Source: Microbacteriaceae bacterium (GTDB taxonomy: Bacteria > Actinomycetota > Actinomycetes > Actinomycetales > Microbacteriaceae). Taken from it: 64,000 bases of DNA. Shown piece by piece: positions 1 to 8,114 of the stretch. The position numbers and the translations under genes were made by a program. The notes under the pieces are model-generated. The model saw only the letters and a list, made by a program, of their open reading frames with translations, did no database searches and had not been told where the DNA came from. Numbering within the stretch: position 1 is the first letter of the stretch; each line of letters opens with the position of its first letter. Location: positions 1 to 64,000 of the forward strand of contig CANKTR010000003.1 of assembly GCA_947486475.1 (NCBI GenBank), read 5' to 3'.

Positions 1-2
1 AT

Positions 3-680
3 GTGCGGGGAATAGGCCGAAAAGTGGCGACCGCAATTGTCACTGAACGCGACGCGAACGGCGATTTTCGTGACCTGCACGACCTCGTTCGGCGAACCGG
101 GCTTGAGCGCGCACAACTCGAGGCCCTCGCCACGGCCGGAGCATTCGACGTTCTGGGACTCAGTCGCCGAGAGGCACTGTGGGAAGCGGGATACGCTGCC
201 GAGAGCAGGCCCGAATACCTGCCCAACATCGCACCGACGATTCAACTGCCGTTCTTTGACGAGATGGGCGAAATCGACACGATGATTCAGGACCGCTGGG
301 CGACCGGGGTGTCACCCGGCTTGCATCCTGTCCAGTTCGTGCGGGACGAACTTCGTCGACGTGGGGTGTTGTCCGTCACGGATCTGCGCACCGCGGAAGC
401 CGATCGACGAATCGAAGTCGCTGGGCTCGTCACGCACCGCCAGCGCCCCAGCACCGCGAAGGGCATCACGTTTCTCAACCTCGAAGACGAAACCGGAGTC
501 GTCAACGTTGTGTGTTCGCGCGGGCTGTGGAAGGCGTTCCGGTCGGTCGCCCGCGAAAGCGCAGCACTGATTGTTCGCGGCATTCTGCAACGATCGGTCG
601 ACGGTGTGCTGTCCATCGTCGCCGACCGGCTCGAAGCGCTCGAATTCGCGGGTGCTCACCGTTCCCGCGACTATCGCTAA
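3..680 (+). CDS. dnaE2: Error-prone DNA polymerase DnaE2, C-terminal part (5' truncated by window)
   Basis: About 225 C-terminal residues of the alternative DNA polymerase III alpha subunit (DnaE2/ImuC), which in actinobacteria carries out damage-induced mutagenic synthesis with ImuA'/ImuB; the full protein is usually over 1,000 residues. The fragment opens with a helix-hairpin-helix-like GIGRKVA stretch. It ends with the OB-fold domain (about residues 137-210), containing THRQRPSTAKG and TFLNLEDETG, which are typical of DnaE2 rather than DnaE1. The frame is open to the left edge, so the codon at 3 is not a true start. Its TAA stop overlaps the stop of the convergent dinB, so two translesion polymerase genes sit tail to tail. 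Whether imuA'/imuB lie upstream cannot be seen. Confidence 0.93.
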   Translation: MRGIGRKVATAIVTERDANGDFRDLHDLVRRTGLERAQLEALATAGAFDVLGLSRREALWEAGYAAESRPEYLPNIAPTIQLPFFDEMGEIDTMIQDRWATGVSPGLHPVQFVRDELRRRGVLSVTDLRTAEADRRIEVAGLVTHRQRPSTAKGITFLNLEDETGVVNVVCSRGLWKAFRSVARESAALIVRGILQRSVDGVLSIVADRLEALEFAGAHRSRDYR

Positions 681-1906
681 ACGTTATGGTCGGGCCGCTT
701 CTTTCGGACAAGCGACGCTGGCTGAACCGTGCCGAACCCGAAACGACCTGCCACCGCGTCCACGATGTCGTCGATGTCGTGACCGTCGTCTTCGTCCTCC
801 CACAACAAACCCAAGTCACCCTCTCCAACCAAGTTCTCGAGTCGAACCCCAATCAACCGAACCGGGTGACCGTGGCGCTCGACCCGATCGAACAACCGAA
901 CCGCTTCGGCCGCAACGAGTTTGGTCGCGTGCGTCGGATCGGTGAACGTGTGCGACCGCGTCACCGTCGACCAGTCGTCCAATCGCACCGTCACCGTGAC
1001 GGTGTGCGCGAGAAAGTTCCGGGTGCGGGCTCGGGCCGCGACGTCAGTCGCCATGCGCAGGACCTCTCGATGCATCTCGGCAACATCACTGAGGTCGGCG
1101 CCAAACGTATTCGACCTTCCGATACTGCGCTCGTTGCCGCGGTCCTCGATGGTGCGCTCATCGATACCCATGGCCAGGTTATGGAGGTGGTGGGCCATTC
1201 TGTCTCCGAGGATTGAGACGAGCGAATCCATCTCGTGTCGCTGAATATCGCCAATGGTGTTGAGTCCGAAATTGGATAGGCGTTTTGCGGTCACCGCTCC
1301 GACACCCCACAGTGCCGTTATCGGAAGTGGTGCGAGGAAATCGACTGTTTCCTCGGCCGGAACGACGAGTAACCCGTCGGGCTTGGCGCGTGACCCCGCG
1401 ACCTTGGCGACGAACATGGACGACGCCACCCCGATCGACGCGGCGAGTCCGACCTCGACTCGCACCCGTTCGCGAATCGCCGTCGCGATGTCGAGCGGTC
1501 GCCCGAGCAACGCCCGTGCCCCAGAGACATCAAGAAACGCCTCGTCGATCGACAACGGTTGAACTTTGGGAGTGACGTCGTGCAGGATGGCGAAGACCTG
1601 TGCCGAGATCTCGGAATACCGCTCGAACCGCGGTTTTCGCACGAAGGCGTTCGGGCACCGCCGAAGGGCGAGGGACATCGGCATCGCCGAGTTCACCCCG
1701 AAGGTACGCGCAACGTAATTAGCTGCCGAGACAACTCCTCGACCAGACATCCCGCCGACGATGACCGGCTGACCAACGATGTCGGGGTCGTCCAGTTCCT
1801 CAACCGATGCGAAAAACGCATCCATGTCGAGGTGCAGAAACGGCGTGCGCGAATCGTCCACGTCGCCAATCGTGACGAGGCGACCCGAACCGTCCTGTTT
1901 GCCCAC
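677..1906 (-). CDS. dinB: DNA polymerase IV (Y-family translesion polymerase)
   Basis: A 409-residue Y-family polymerase that copies past lesions without proofreading. The catalytic acidic residues are visible: D27 and D29 in HLDMDAFFASVE and D121-E122 in LSIDEAFLDVSG. The palm region continues with ASIGVASSMFVAKVAG, and the HhH and little-finger regions follow. A GDLGLLW stretch near the C-terminus could be a degenerate beta-clamp motif; this is a guess. The GTG start at 1906 is the best in-frame choice, although its GGAG is only 1 nt away, so a start at codon 16 cannot be excluded. It lies 27 nt behind trmH on the same strand, probably in the DUF805-trmH-dinB unit. I saw no LexA-type box. 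Confidence 0.95.
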   Translation of the reverse strand: MGKQDGSGRLVTIGDVDDSRTPFLHLDMDAFFASVEELDDPDIVGQPVIVGGMSGRGVVSAANYVARTFGVNSAMPMSLALRRCPNAFVRKPRFERYSEISAQVFAILHDVTPKVQPLSIDEAFLDVSGARALLGRPLDIATAIRERVRVEVGLAASIGVASSMFVAKVAGSRAKPDGLLVVPAEETVDFLAPLPITALWGVGAVTAKRLSNFGLNTIGDIQRHEMDSLVSILGDRMAHHLHNLAMGIDERTIEDRGNERSIGRSNTFGADLSDVAEMHREVLRMATDVAARARTRNFLAHTVTVTVRLDDWSTVTRSHTFTDPTHATKLVAAEAVRLFDRVERHGHPVRLIGVRLENLVGEGDLGLLWEDEDDGHDIDDIVDAVAGRFGFGTVQPASLVRKKRPDHNV

Positions 1907-1933
1907 ACTCCATTGTCCCGAGCGATCGCGACG

Positions 1934-2740
1934 TTACGGCGTATTGGTCACCGCATAGAGTGTCACCGCTGCGGCTGCTGCGACGTTGAGCGAGTCCACT
2001 CCGTGTGACATCGGGATACGAACCACGCGATCGCTCGCCGCGACTGTCGCCGGTGTCAGCCCGTGTCCTTCCGTGCCGAAAACGACCGCGAGTTTCTCGT
2101 GGTTCTCGGCCGCCAGTGCGGCGAGCGTGATTGCATCGTCCGACAGCGCGAGCGATGCGACAACGAAACCGGCGTCCTGTAGTTCCTGGAGTCCGGCCGG
2201 CCACGACAAGATCCGTGTCCACGGAACCTGCAGCACGGTCCCCATAGACACCCGCACGCTTCGACGATACAGCGGGTCGGCGCACTCCGGGGTGATCAAG
2301 ACCGCGTCGGCCCCCAACCCGGCGACACTGCGGAAGATGGCTCCGACGTTGGTGTGGTCGATGATGTTCTCGAGGATGACAATCCGGCGCGCGTCCCGAA
2401 CGATGTCGGCAACACTCGCGAGGGGCGGTCGTTCCATTGCCGCGATGGCACCGCGGTGCAACAGAAAACCGGTCAGTTTCTCAAGTTCTGTGTCGTCCCC
2501 CACAAACACTGGAACGTCGTAGTCCCGCAGCAACGGTTCGAGCTTGGCAATCCATTTCTCGAGAGTGATGACCGCTACGGGATGATGCCCCGCGGCGAGT
2601 GCGCGCTCGATGACCTTCGGCGACTCGGCCAGGTACATGCCCGACGTCGGTTCGGACAGCCGCCTCAAGGAAACGTCGGTGAGCTTCGTGAAAAACGCGA
2701 GACGCGGATCGTCGAGCGAATCGATCGATTCGAGTCTCAC
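1934..2740 (-). CDS. TrmH/SpoU-family RNA 2'-O-methyltransferase
   Basis: A 268-residue SPOUT-class methyltransferase, which uses S-adenosylmethionine to methylate a ribose 2'-OH in rRNA or tRNA; the target nucleotide cannot be told from sequence. The N-terminal part (about 1-105) resembles a substrate-binding domain. The trefoil-knot catalytic domain follows, with its three motifs: NVGAIFRSVAGLGADAV, VVFGTEGHGLTP and IPMSHGVDSLNVAAAAAV. The GTG start is 2 nt after the stop of the DUF805 gene, with AAAGG at the junction, so translation is probably coupled. dinB follows after 27 nt. Confidence 0.9.
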   Translation of the reverse strand: MRLESIDSLDDPRLAFFTKLTDVSLRRLSEPTSGMYLAESPKVIERALAAGHHPVAVITLEKWIAKLEPLLRDYDVPVFVGDDTELEKLTGFLLHRGAIAAMERPPLASVADIVRDARRIVILENIIDHTNVGAIFRSVAGLGADAVLITPECADPLYRRSVRVSMGTVLQVPWTRILSWPAGLQELQDAGFVVASLALSDDAITLAALAAENHEKLAVVFGTEGHGLTPATVAASDRVVRIPMSHGVDSLNVAAAAAVTLYAVTNTP

Positions 2741-2742
2741 CT

Positions 2743-3315
2743 TTATCGCGGTTCTGTTGATTTAGCTGGCCGCGCCGCGACCACAATCCAGATGATCAGG
2801 GCGGCGAGGTTCACAACCACGAGTCCCAGCATTGTCAGGGCGATGAGCATCAGACTGCCCGCGTTGGCGTCAGTGACACCGGCATCGATCATGTCTGCCG
2901 ACGCGTAACCGAGTGCGAACAAAATGTAGGTAGAAAACGGACCGATGAGGTGGATTGCCCACGCGAGAATGACGGATGACCCGGCCTCTCGGAAACGTCG
3001 AATCGTCACGGTCAGGGTGGGGATGAACAGCCAAATGGTCACCGCGGTCCCGAGAGTCCAGATGCTCTCGTTCAGGGTGGTGTCGAGGATGCCACGGATC
3101 TGATTGCCCGTGAAGGTGTCGAGGTCTTCCGGAATCACCACCGCCGATGGAGGTAACAACACTGAGTCGGCAGTGGACGCGACGACGCTCAGCAGTGCGG
3201 TGAACAGAAACCAGTGCCAAAAGGTTGGACGCGATGCGGTGTTCGCCGTGTCGAGCCAGCGTCGGAATCCGTCGCGCACTGCGTCAACAAAAGTGATTCG
3301 GTTCGTGTCGGTCAT
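2743..3315 (-). CDS. DUF805-like integral membrane protein
   Basis: A 190-residue membrane protein of unknown function. After a short soluble N-terminus (VDAVRDGFRRWLDTANTASR) come an aromatic FWHWFLFTALL segment and about four predicted membrane spans, near residues 30-50, 75-95, 105-140 and 155-180. The layout matches DUF805 proteins, with an IRRFREAG segment in the place of the family's RRLHDTG-like motif; the match is by pattern only. The open frame extends upstream to 3555, but only the ATG at 3315 gives the FWxW-type N-terminus and avoids running into the divergent phosphatase gene. GGAGG lies almost adjacent to this ATG, which is unusually close. First gene of the trmH-dinB group. Confidence 0.75.
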   Translation of the reverse strand: MTDTNRITFVDAVRDGFRRWLDTANTASRPTFWHWFLFTALLSVVASTADSVLLPPSAVVIPEDLDTFTGNQIRGILDTTLNESIWTLGTAVTIWLFIPTLTVTIRRFREAGSSVILAWAIHLIGPFSTYILFALGYASADMIDAGVTDANAGSLMLIALTMLGLVVVNLAALIIWIVVAARPAKSTEPR

Positions 3316-3343
3316 TCCTCCATTATTGCCGCCACTCCGCTCG

Positions 3344-3349
3344 TAGACT
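3344..3349 (+). promoter_or_regulatory. Predicted -10 element of the histidine phosphatase gene
   Basis: TAGACT ends 9 nt before the ATG at 3359. There is no Shine-Dalgarno sequence in between and no convincing -35 element. This fits a leaderless or nearly leaderless transcript. Confidence 0.5.
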
Positions 3350-3358
3350 GAACACACC

Positions 3359-3985
3359 ATGACAAACTTTTTCCTCGTCCGCCACGGTGAAACCGATTGG
3401 AACCTCGTCGGACGGATCCAGGGCTCTACCGATATCCCTCTCAACGCGACGGGGCGTTCGCAGGCAACAGCCACGGGCGAAAAGATGCAGGGCCGCAGTT
3501 GGGACGTCATCGCGTCGAGCCCGCTGTCGCGAGCCATGGAAACGGCGACCATCATTTCGTCCGCGCTCGGGTTGCCCGAACCGACACCCGTGCCGGATAT
3601 CGTCGAGCGACACTATGGCGAAGCCGAGGGAATGACCGGGCCCGAGCTCGAGGCGTTCTACCCCAACGACACTCCCGTACCCGGCCGAGAGACCCGAGAC
3701 GCGGTGAAAGCCCGCGTCCTGTCCGCCTTGCACACCATCGCCGCTGAGAATAAAGGCAAGAACGTCATCATCGTCGCGCACGGTGGTGTAATCCGTGCGG
3801 TGCTGCAATCGACGACGGGACAGACGTTTTTAGGCGAACGAATCACGAACGGTTCCGTGCATTCCTTCCACCATTCTGATGATGGACTGCAGCTCGTCCA
3901 GTTCAACGATCCGCTCGACGCCCTGACCGACGACATCACTCTTCCCGACTTCGAAGACCAGCAACCCCTGGAGAAGCGCGACTGA
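3359..3985 (+). CDS. Histidine phosphatase family protein (phosphoglycerate mutase-like)
   Basis: A 208-residue member of the histidine phosphatase superfamily, which transfers phosphate through a histidine. The RHG motif is at residues 8-10 (LVRHGETDWN, nucleophile H9), and the second catalytic histidine is H141 in IIVAHGGVIRAVL. The length and the ERHYGEAEG stretch fit a small-molecule phosphatase of the GpmB/CobC type rather than a glycolytic dPGM, but the substrate cannot be inferred. The TGA stop shares one base with the ATG of the next gene (TGATG), so the two are probably translated together. Confidence 0.88.
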   Translation: MTNFFLVRHGETDWNLVGRIQGSTDIPLNATGRSQATATGEKMQGRSWDVIASSPLSRAMETATIISSALGLPEPTPVPDIVERHYGEAEGMTGPELEAFYPNDTPVPGRETRDAVKARVLSALHTIAAENKGKNVIIVAHGGVIRAVLQSTTGQTFLGERITNGSVHSFHHSDDGLQLVQFNDPLDALTDDITLPDFEDQQPLEKRD

Positions 3986-4479
3986 TGGGCTGGAAGAACA
4001 TCGATAACCCACATCCGAACGGTGTTCGGGTTCAGGGTGCTTTGCGGGCGCTCGGGGTCGAGAGCGACATCGTTGAGACGCTCGAATCCTCGCCCACCGC
4101 GGCGCGTGCCGCCGAGCAACTCGACATTGAGATCGGTCAGGTCTGTAACTCGCTCGTGTTCAACGCTGACGGTCAGCCCCTGCTCATCCTCGCCTCGGGC
4201 GGCCACAAGGTCGACACGGATCGCGTCGCCACTCACATCGGTGCCGCGTCGATTCATCGCCCGGATGCCGACTTCGTTCGAGAGCACACGAGCCAACCGA
4301 TCGGCGGAGTTGCGCCGGTCGGTCACCCCCGGCCTCTGCGCACGATTGTCGACACGGCACTCGGCAACTGGGATGTCGTGTGGGCGGCTGGCGGACATCC
4401 GCACTACGTGTACCCCACGTCGTTCGAGGAACTCGTTCGAATCACCGGTGGCGAGCCACTTGACGTTGGGGTGCGGTAG
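3985..4479 (+). CDS. YbaK/EbsC-family aminoacyl-tRNA deacylase-like protein
   Basis: A 164-residue single-domain protein of the YbaK/ProRS-editing family, whose members hydrolyse mischarged aminoacyl-tRNAs such as Cys-tRNA(Pro) or Ala-tRNA(Pro). Family features are VCNSLVF, the conserved lysine in ASGGHKVD, and the GGVAPVGHP and AAGGHPHYVY blocks near the C-terminus. Substrate specificity cannot be assigned. It overlaps the phosphatase stop by one base and faces a hydrolase gene; the 60 nt between them hold no convincing terminator. Confidence 0.87.
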   Translation: MGWKNIDNPHPNGVRVQGALRALGVESDIVETLESSPTAARAAEQLDIEIGQVCNSLVFNADGQPLLILASGGHKVDTDRVATHIGAASIHRPDADFVREHTSQPIGGVAPVGHPRPLRTIVDTALGNWDVVWAAGGHPHYVYPTSFEELVRITGGEPLDVGVR

Positions 4480-4539
4480 CTACTCGCGTGGTGGCCGCTT
4501 GCCGGCGAACGGCGTCGGTGGTCTTCGCGTTAATGCGGT

Positions 4540-5430
4540 TCATGTGCGGTCGCGGGTGAGAAAATCCCGTATCGCAAGGGCAGTCTGAATGGGTCTCTCG
4601 TAATGAACGAGATGCCCGACGCCGTCCAGAACATGCAACTCGGCATCGGGGAACTCTCGTTGAACCGCGCGCTGAGCGTCGAGCGGGGTAATGTCGTCCC
4701 GGTCGGCGACGATGAGTAAAACAGGCGCGCGAACCTGAGCGGCATAGTCCGCAACCGTCGCTGTCGTCGAGACGGTGAACGCCGAGACGAGTGAATCCCG
4801 GTCGGAATAGCTCGAGAAATAGCGCGCGTGCTGGTCATGAATCCAGCGGCGTAGAGCTGGATTTTGCGATTTCGTCAGCGTCACGCTCATCGCTCGGACG
4901 AAGAGGCGGTTTCCCAGCCAGGCGGTACCGAGTCCCTCGGGCAAGACCCGGCCGACGGCGTACCAGAGCGCTGCGAGGGCCGCCGCGACCCGCTTCGGAC
5001 CGGCGAGCGCTCGTTGCGAGATCGGATTGACGAGGATGATCGGAGCAGTTCGTGCGCCCCGAAGAGCGTTCGCCACCACAATCGAGCCGAACGAGTGACC
5101 GAGCACGACGCTGTCTTCGCTCTGTGTCGCCGCCATGAATGCCCGAAGCCAACGCCCGTAGTCGTCGATCGATGTGACGCCGTTCGGCCACGAACTGGTT
5201 AATCCAAAGGCAGGAATGTCAGGAATGATAATTCGGTATTCGGGCAAGGCGTCGGCGAAAAGTTGCAGCCCGTGGTGGTCGCCGCGAAAACCATGAACGA
5301 ATATCAGCGTCTCTGCGCGGGTGGACGACGGGAATTCCCACCAGTGCGTCGTCGTGCTGTCGACCTCGAGGATGTGCTCGGTTCCTACACGCGAAACGAG
5401 TTGGCCAATATAGGGATTCGGCAGCGTCAC
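4540..5430 (-). CDS. Alpha/beta-fold hydrolase
   Basis: A 296-residue soluble alpha/beta hydrolase. The oxyanion-hole HGFRG motif is at residues 46-50, the nucleophile elbow GHSFGS places the catalytic serine at S113, the acid lies in VADRDDITP (about D246), and the histidine is H273 in DGVGHLVHYERP. The region between (about 130-225) would be the cap domain. The substrate is unknown; such enzymes include esterases, lipases and C-C hydrolases. The GTG start at 5430 lies 6 nt after a TAAACT hexamer and has no Shine-Dalgarno sequence at normal spacing. It is transcribed divergently from the exonuclease gene. Confidence 0.88.
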   Translation of the reverse strand: MTLPNPYIGQLVSRVGTEHILEVDSTTTHWWEFPSSTRAETLIFVHGFRGDHHGLQLFADALPEYRIIIPDIPAFGLTSSWPNGVTSIDDYGRWLRAFMAATQSEDSVVLGHSFGSIVVANALRGARTAPIILVNPISQRALAGPKRVAAALAALWYAVGRVLPEGLGTAWLGNRLFVRAMSVTLTKSQNPALRRWIHDQHARYFSSYSDRDSLVSAFTVSTTATVADYAAQVRAPVLLIVADRDDITPLDAQRAVQREFPDAELHVLDGVGHLVHYERPIQTALAIRDFLTRDRT

Positions 5431-5436
5431 CCTTGT

Positions 5437-5442
5437 AGTTTA
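5437..5442 (-). promoter_or_regulatory. Predicted -10 element of the hydrolase gene
   Basis: On the minus strand TAAACT is followed by exactly 6 nt and the GTG start at 5430, the geometry of a leaderless transcript starting at the initiation codon. Confidence 0.5.
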
Positions 5443-5487
5443 GGACGCTGGTCGATTCGCTTCACGGTTTCTTGACCACTCCGCGCG

Positions 5488-5493
5488 TAGGCT
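5488..5493 (+). promoter_or_regulatory. Predicted -10 element of the exonuclease gene
   Basis: TAGGCT is followed by 6 nt and the ATG at 5500. There is no Shine-Dalgarno sequence. A TTGACC at 5472-5477 is only 10 nt upstream, too close to act as its -35 box. Confidence 0.5.
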
Positions 5494-5499
5494 GGACGC

Positions 5500-6231
5500 A
5501 TGAGCACTTGGGAACGACTGGGGGTCTTTGACCTCGAAACCACCGGGCTGGACGTCACGAAGAGCCGGATTGTGACAGCATTTGTCGGAGTTCTCGACCC
5601 GAGCGGTGAACTCATCGAATCGCGCGCATGGATCGGCGACCCCGGAATCGAGATTCCCGAGGCCGCAGCCAACGTTCACGGATTTACGACGGAGCGCGCC
5701 CGTGCCGAGGGCCGCCCCGCCGCCGAGGTGGTTTCCGAGATCGTTGAACGTCTGCGGGAATTGTTCGCGGAAGGAACGCCTGTTGTCGCGTACAACGCGT
5801 CGTATGATTTTTCGTTGCTGCACCACGACGCGATTCGCAACGGTGTCCCTCCTCTCGACACCCCGAAACCCATCGTCGATCCGCTCCTGATCGACAAGCA
5901 AGTGGACACGTATCGAAAAGGCTCGCGCACACTACAAGCGGCGTGTGACCTCTACGGTGTCGATCTCGGTTCGGCGCACGATTCAGAGGCCGATTCGGTT
6001 GGCGCCGGTCGCGTGTTCAAGGCGCTGCAGGCGAAGTTTCCATCGGCCCCCGAGATGCTGTTGTCCCCCGACGAACTGCACGACGCTCAAATCGGGTGGG
6101 CGAAAGCCCAAGCCGAGTCGTTTGCGAAATGGCTCGCCACCAAGGGCGAGACGTCGCGCCGGGTTGGTGACGGCATCTGGCCCGTCTTCCGCAATGACGA
6201 GGAAATTCCAATGGTCAACATCGTCTCCTAA
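5500..6231 (+). CDS. DnaQ-like 3'-5' exonuclease (DEDDh family)
   Basis: A 243-residue exonuclease of the DnaQ/epsilon type. All five DEDDh residues are identifiable: D11 and E13 (VFDLETTGLD), D103 (AYNASYDFSLL), H160 and D165 (AHDSEADSV). It may proofread for DNA polymerase III or act on its own; no clamp-binding or other domain is obvious. This matters because PolA in this window has a decayed proofreading domain. A strong inverted repeat follows the stop and probably ends transcription. Confidence 0.92.
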   Translation: MSTWERLGVFDLETTGLDVTKSRIVTAFVGVLDPSGELIESRAWIGDPGIEIPEAAANVHGFTTERARAEGRPAAEVVSEIVERLRELFAEGTPVVAYNASYDFSLLHHDAIRNGVPPLDTPKPIVDPLLIDKQVDTYRKGSRTLQAACDLYGVDLGSAHDSEADSVGAGRVFKALQAKFPSAPEMLLSPDELHDAQIGWAKAQAESFAKWLATKGETSRRVGDGIWPVFRNDEEIPMVNIVS

Positions 6232-6253
6232 CGCAAGGACCTATGACTTAACG

Positions 6254-6284
6254 ACAAAGGCCACGCGATTCGCGTGGCCTTTGT
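6254..6284. terminator. Bidirectional Rho-independent terminator between exonuclease gene and rpmE2
   Basis: A perfect 14-bp stem (6254-6267 with 6271-6284) has a 3-nt loop. The GC-rich core GGCCACGCG is flanked by AAA and TTT, so both strands give a hairpin ending in a short U run. It sits exactly between the stops of two convergent genes. Confidence 0.8.
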
Positions 6285-6298
6285 GACGAAGACGGGAC

Positions 6299-6547
6299 TT
6301 ACTGTCCGAAACCTTCGTAACGCTTGTTGAACTTTTCGACGCGACCAGCCGAGTCCATGATGCGCTGCTTGCCCGTATAGAACGGGTGCGACGCCGACGA
6401 GATTTCCACGTCGATCACGGGGTATTCGGCACCGTCTAACGAAACCGTCTTTTCGGACGTCGCCGTCGAACGGGTGAGGAACATTTCGCCACTCGCAAGA
6501 TCGCGAAACACGATCGGTGCGTAGGTGGGGTGAATTTCAGCCTTCAT
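6299..6547 (-). CDS. rpmE2: 50S ribosomal protein L31 type B
   Basis: An 82-residue ribosomal protein L31 of the type B (long, zinc-independent) class. It begins [16 protein letters not shown], has the family's [14 protein letters not shown] block, and has no cysteines, so the zinc-binding motif of the paralogous L31 is absent. In several actinobacteria this form replaces zinc-binding L31 under zinc limitation; no clear Zur site was recognised here. AGAAGGA sits 4 nt before the ATG, and a good promoter lies upstream. The gene stands alone, with a terminator behind it. Confidence 0.95.
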   Translation of the reverse strand: MKAEIHPTYAPIVFRDLASGEMFLTRSTATSEKTVSLDGAEYPVIDVEISSASHPFYTGKQRIMDSAGRVEKFNKRYEGFGQ

Positions 6548-6590
6548 GATGTCCTTCTCAAGATGCGGGGGCGCGTGTGCGCAACACTCA

Positions 6591-6620
6591 ACTGTATCAG
6601 AAGACGAATGCTGCTGCCAA
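6591..6620 (-). promoter_or_regulatory. Promoter of rpmE2
   Basis: On the minus strand a -35 TTGGCA (6620-6615) and a -10 TACAGT (6596-6591) are separated by 18 nt, with a TG one base before the -10 (extended -10). This is one of the best two-box promoters in the window and gives an untranslated leader of about 40 nt with a Shine-Dalgarno sequence. Confidence 0.6.
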
Positions 6621-6686
6621 TCTCTGCGGCCATTAGCGATACCGGCACGAGCGCGAGCGGGCGCACTGCCCGACTGCGTGACGCGA

Positions 6687-6692
6687 TATCCT
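6687..6692 (+). promoter_or_regulatory. Possible -10 element of serB
   Basis: TATCCT lies about 26 nt before the GTG at 6719, leaving room for a short leader that carries AAAGGAG (6707-6713) at 5 nt from the start. No clear -35 element is seen. Confidence 0.4.
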
Positions 6693-6718
6693 GATACTTC
6701 CAGTGCAAAGGAGTTCGC

Positions 6719-7360
6719 GTGAGTCGTTTCATCGTTGTTTGTGATGTCGATTCGACGCTCATCAACGATGAGGTAATTGACCTTCTGGCCGATGCGGCGG
6801 GGTCTGGTGACGAGGTCGCGACTCTCACCAAGCGAGCGATGCGGGGCGAAATGGATTTCGCCGAATCGCTCTCACAACGCGTCGCCACGTTGCGCGGCAC
6901 CTCGGCGAAGGTGCTCGACGACGTTCTCGGAGCCGTCACGGTCACCACCGGAGCACATCAATTGGTGCACGCCGTTCATGAGGCGGGCGGTTACATCATC
7001 GCCGTATCGGGTGGGTTCCGCGAAATTCTCGACCCGATCGCGACTCAATTGGGTCTCGACGCCTGGGCCGCCAACGGTCTTGAAGTCATTGACGGGGTTT
7101 TTACGGGACGAACCTACGGCCCGTTGATTGACGCCGCAGCGAAAGCGAACTTCCTCTCGGCGTACGCAAAAAGCAAGCGGATTTCTTTGTCCAACACGAT
7201 TGCGGTCGGTGACGGTGCGAACGACGTGGCGATGATGAACATTGCGGGGCTATCGGTTGGGTTCTGTGCAAAACCCGACGTTCGACAAGCCGCCCACGTG
7301 AACATCGACGTGCGGAATTTGGCCCTGGTCGCGCCATACTTTGGTCGACGCGCCAGCTAA
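6719..7360 (+). CDS. serB: Phosphoserine phosphatase
   Basis: A 213-residue HAD-family phosphatase catalysing the last step of serine synthesis, O-phosphoserine to serine. HAD motif I is [12 protein letters not shown] (nucleophile D9, acid/base D11), motif II is AVSGGF, and motifs III/IV are at [17 protein letters not shown] (D165, D169). It lacks the N-terminal ACT domains found in mycobacterial SerB2, so it is the single-domain form. The GTG start is supported by AAAGGAG at 5 nt. It ends 8 nt before the stop of the convergent fabG. Confidence 0.9.
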   Translation: MSRFIVVCDVDSTLINDEVIDLLADAAGSGDEVATLTKRAMRGEMDFAESLSQRVATLRGTSAKVLDDVLGAVTVTTGAHQLVHAVHEAGGYIIAVSGGFREILDPIATQLGLDAWAANGLEVIDGVFTGRTYGPLIDAAAKANFLSAYAKSKRISLSNTIAVGDGANDVAMMNIAGLSVGFCAKPDVRQAAHVNIDVRNLALVAPYFGRRAS

Positions 7361-7368
7361 CCGTCGCG

Positions 7369-8079
7369 TCAGTGACCCATCCCAAGTCCGCCATCGACGG
7401 GGATGACGGCCCCCGAGATATACGCGGCGTCATCAGAGGCGAGCCATGCGACAACGGACGCCACTTCTGCGGGCGTGGCAAATCGACCTGCGGGAATTGT
7501 GCGTTTGTATTGGGCTTGCTGTTCCGCTGATAACGAGGCTGTCATGTCGGTTTCGATGAAGCCCGGCGCCACAACGTTTGCCGTAATACCGCGCGCGGCG
7601 AGTTCGCGCGTCAACGAGCGAGCGAACCCCACAAGCGCACTCTTGGATGACGCATAGTTAACCTGGCCGGCACTTCCCAGGAGTCCGACGACCGACGAAA
7701 TGAAGATGACGCGGCCGAACCGCTGCTTGATCATCGAGGTGATGCCGCGCTTGACCAGTCGGAACGAACCGGTGAGGTTGGTGTCGATGACCGACTCGAA
7801 GTCTTCGTCGGACATTCGCATGAGGAGGGTGTCCTTCGTGATTCCCGCGTTGGCAACGATGACCTCGATCGGCCCGAGTTTCTCTTCGACCGTGGCGATT
7901 GCCGCGGTGAGCGAATCGCCGTCGGTGACGTCCGCGATAACGGTGAGGCTCCCCGTGGGGCCGTCGCCGGAACGGGCGGTCACGGCGACGCGATGACCGA
8001 GTTCGAGGAACTTCTCGGCGATGGCGAAGCCAATCCCTCGGTTTCCGCCGGTGATGAGTACGGTTCGTGGTGTCGACAT
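7369..8079 (-). CDS. fabG: 3-oxoacyl-ACP reductase (SDR family)
   Basis: A 236-residue classical short-chain dehydrogenase, probably the NADPH-dependent 3-oxoacyl-ACP reductase of fatty acid elongation. The cofactor motif TGGNRGIG is at residues 10-17, NAG at 77-79, and the catalytic S129, Y142 and K146 are in place (ISSVVGLLGSAGQVNYASSK). The TVLITGGNRGIGFAIAE start and the ITKDTLLMRM stretch are FabG-like, but other SDR substrates are possible. The ATG is preceded by TACGCT and 7 nt, without a Shine-Dalgarno sequence. It is divergent from the DUF3099 gene. Confidence 0.88.
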   Translation of the reverse strand: MSTPRTVLITGGNRGIGFAIAEKFLELGHRVAVTARSGDGPTGSLTVIADVTDGDSLTAAIATVEEKLGPIEVIVANAGITKDTLLMRMSDEDFESVIDTNLTGSFRLVKRGITSMIKQRFGRVIFISSVVGLLGSAGQVNYASSKSALVGFARSLTRELAARGITANVVAPGFIETDMTASLSAEQQAQYKRTIPAGRFATPAEVASVVAWLASDDAAYISGAVIPVDGGLGMGH

Positions 8080-8086
8080 GTTTACC

Positions 8087-8092
8087 AGCGTA
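8087..8092 (-). promoter_or_regulatory. Predicted -10 element of fabG
   Basis: On the minus strand TACGCT is followed by 7 nt and the ATG at 8079. There is no Shine-Dalgarno sequence, consistent with a leaderless message. Confidence 0.45.
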
Positions 8093-8102
8093 GTGGTGGG
8101 CG

Positions 8103-8108
8103 TAGACT
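8103..8108 (+). promoter_or_regulatory. Predicted -10 element of the DUF3099 gene
   Basis: TAGACT is followed by 6 nt and the ATG at 8115, the leaderless geometry. It lies 11 nt from the opposing fabG -10 element. Confidence 0.5.
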
Positions 8109-8114
8109 TGACTA

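Noticed and set aside
5472..5477. TTGACC before the exonuclease gene as a -35 box
   Set aside because: Only 10 nt separate it from the TAGGCT hexamer, too short for a sigma-70-type promoter.
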